A stretch of DNA of 25,668 nucleotides from a virus, in IMG/VR virus record IMGVR_UViG_3300031651_000019, positions 1 through 25,668 of that record, one strand, 5' to 3'. The position numbers and the translations under genes were made by a program. The notes under the pieces are model-generated. The model ran no database searches and was not told the origin of the DNA. It saw only the letters and a program-made list of their open reading frames with translations. The first letter of the stretch is position 1; the number at the start of each line of letters is the position of its first letter. Below are positions 25,663 through 25,668 of this stretch, one piece after another.

Positions 25663-25668
25663 ATCAGC

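Noticed and set aside
1-25668. CRISPR array, insertion sequence or integrase
   Set aside because: No regularly spaced repeats, no transposase motif and no tyrosine or serine recombinase motif were found in any translated frame.

Overview
The window is about 25.7 kb of a tailed double-stranded DNA phage or prophage (HK97-type capsid, Caudoviricetes). Nearly every gene lies on the minus strand, so the genome reads from right to left. Starts follow strong Shine-Dalgarno sequences (AAGGAGG type), neighbouring genes overlap by ATGA or short runs, and several promoters match the bacterial sigma-70 consensus almost exactly. The host cannot be named from the sequence. No integrase, DNA polymerase or replicative helicase is visible. 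GC-rich and AT-rich genes alternate, as expected of a mosaic phage genome.

Right end (about 25668-24187): a lysis-like cassette made of a thiol-peptidase-like protein, a 27-residue membrane peptide and a two-helix holin-like protein, closed by a strong terminator. Next comes a divergent switch. A leaderless Xre/CI-like repressor is driven leftward by a perfect promoter. A Cro/CI-like helix-turn-helix gene faces rightward but stops after 32 codons, directly against the end of an unrelated small membrane ORF, which looks like a deletion scar.

Middle (about 24136-12002): some 35 small early genes. Recognisable ones are a SANT/Myb-like plus excisionase-like DNA-binding protein, a DUF6166-like protein, a frameshifted 'HEG' family gene, a winged-helix protein, several zinc-ribbon miniproteins, a DUF5131-like radical-SAM protein, a short C5-cytosine methyltransferase-like protein bracketed by direct repeats, a phosphoribosyltransferase-like protein and an HNH protein with a C-terminal extension. 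Tiny genes of 20-58 codons are frequent. Two pairs are internal paralogues.

Late control (about 12568-11573): a helix-turn-helix/Cys-cluster gene sits just upstream of a perfect TTGACA-N17-TATAAT promoter. That promoter fires into a terminator after about 44 nt, and a second terminator stands just before the late genes. The layout matches the lambda Q / pR' / tR' arrangement in plan.

Late genes (11572-1): HNH endonuclease, small terminase, DNA methyltransferase, large terminase interrupted by a 348-residue intein with class 3 features, portal, prohead protease, major capsid protein, then small head or tail accessory proteins including a fibre-like protein with a lipoprotein signal, and a partial tail-type protein running off the left edge. 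Terminators follow the capsid gene and precede the protease gene, so the late region is split into separately adjustable transcription units.
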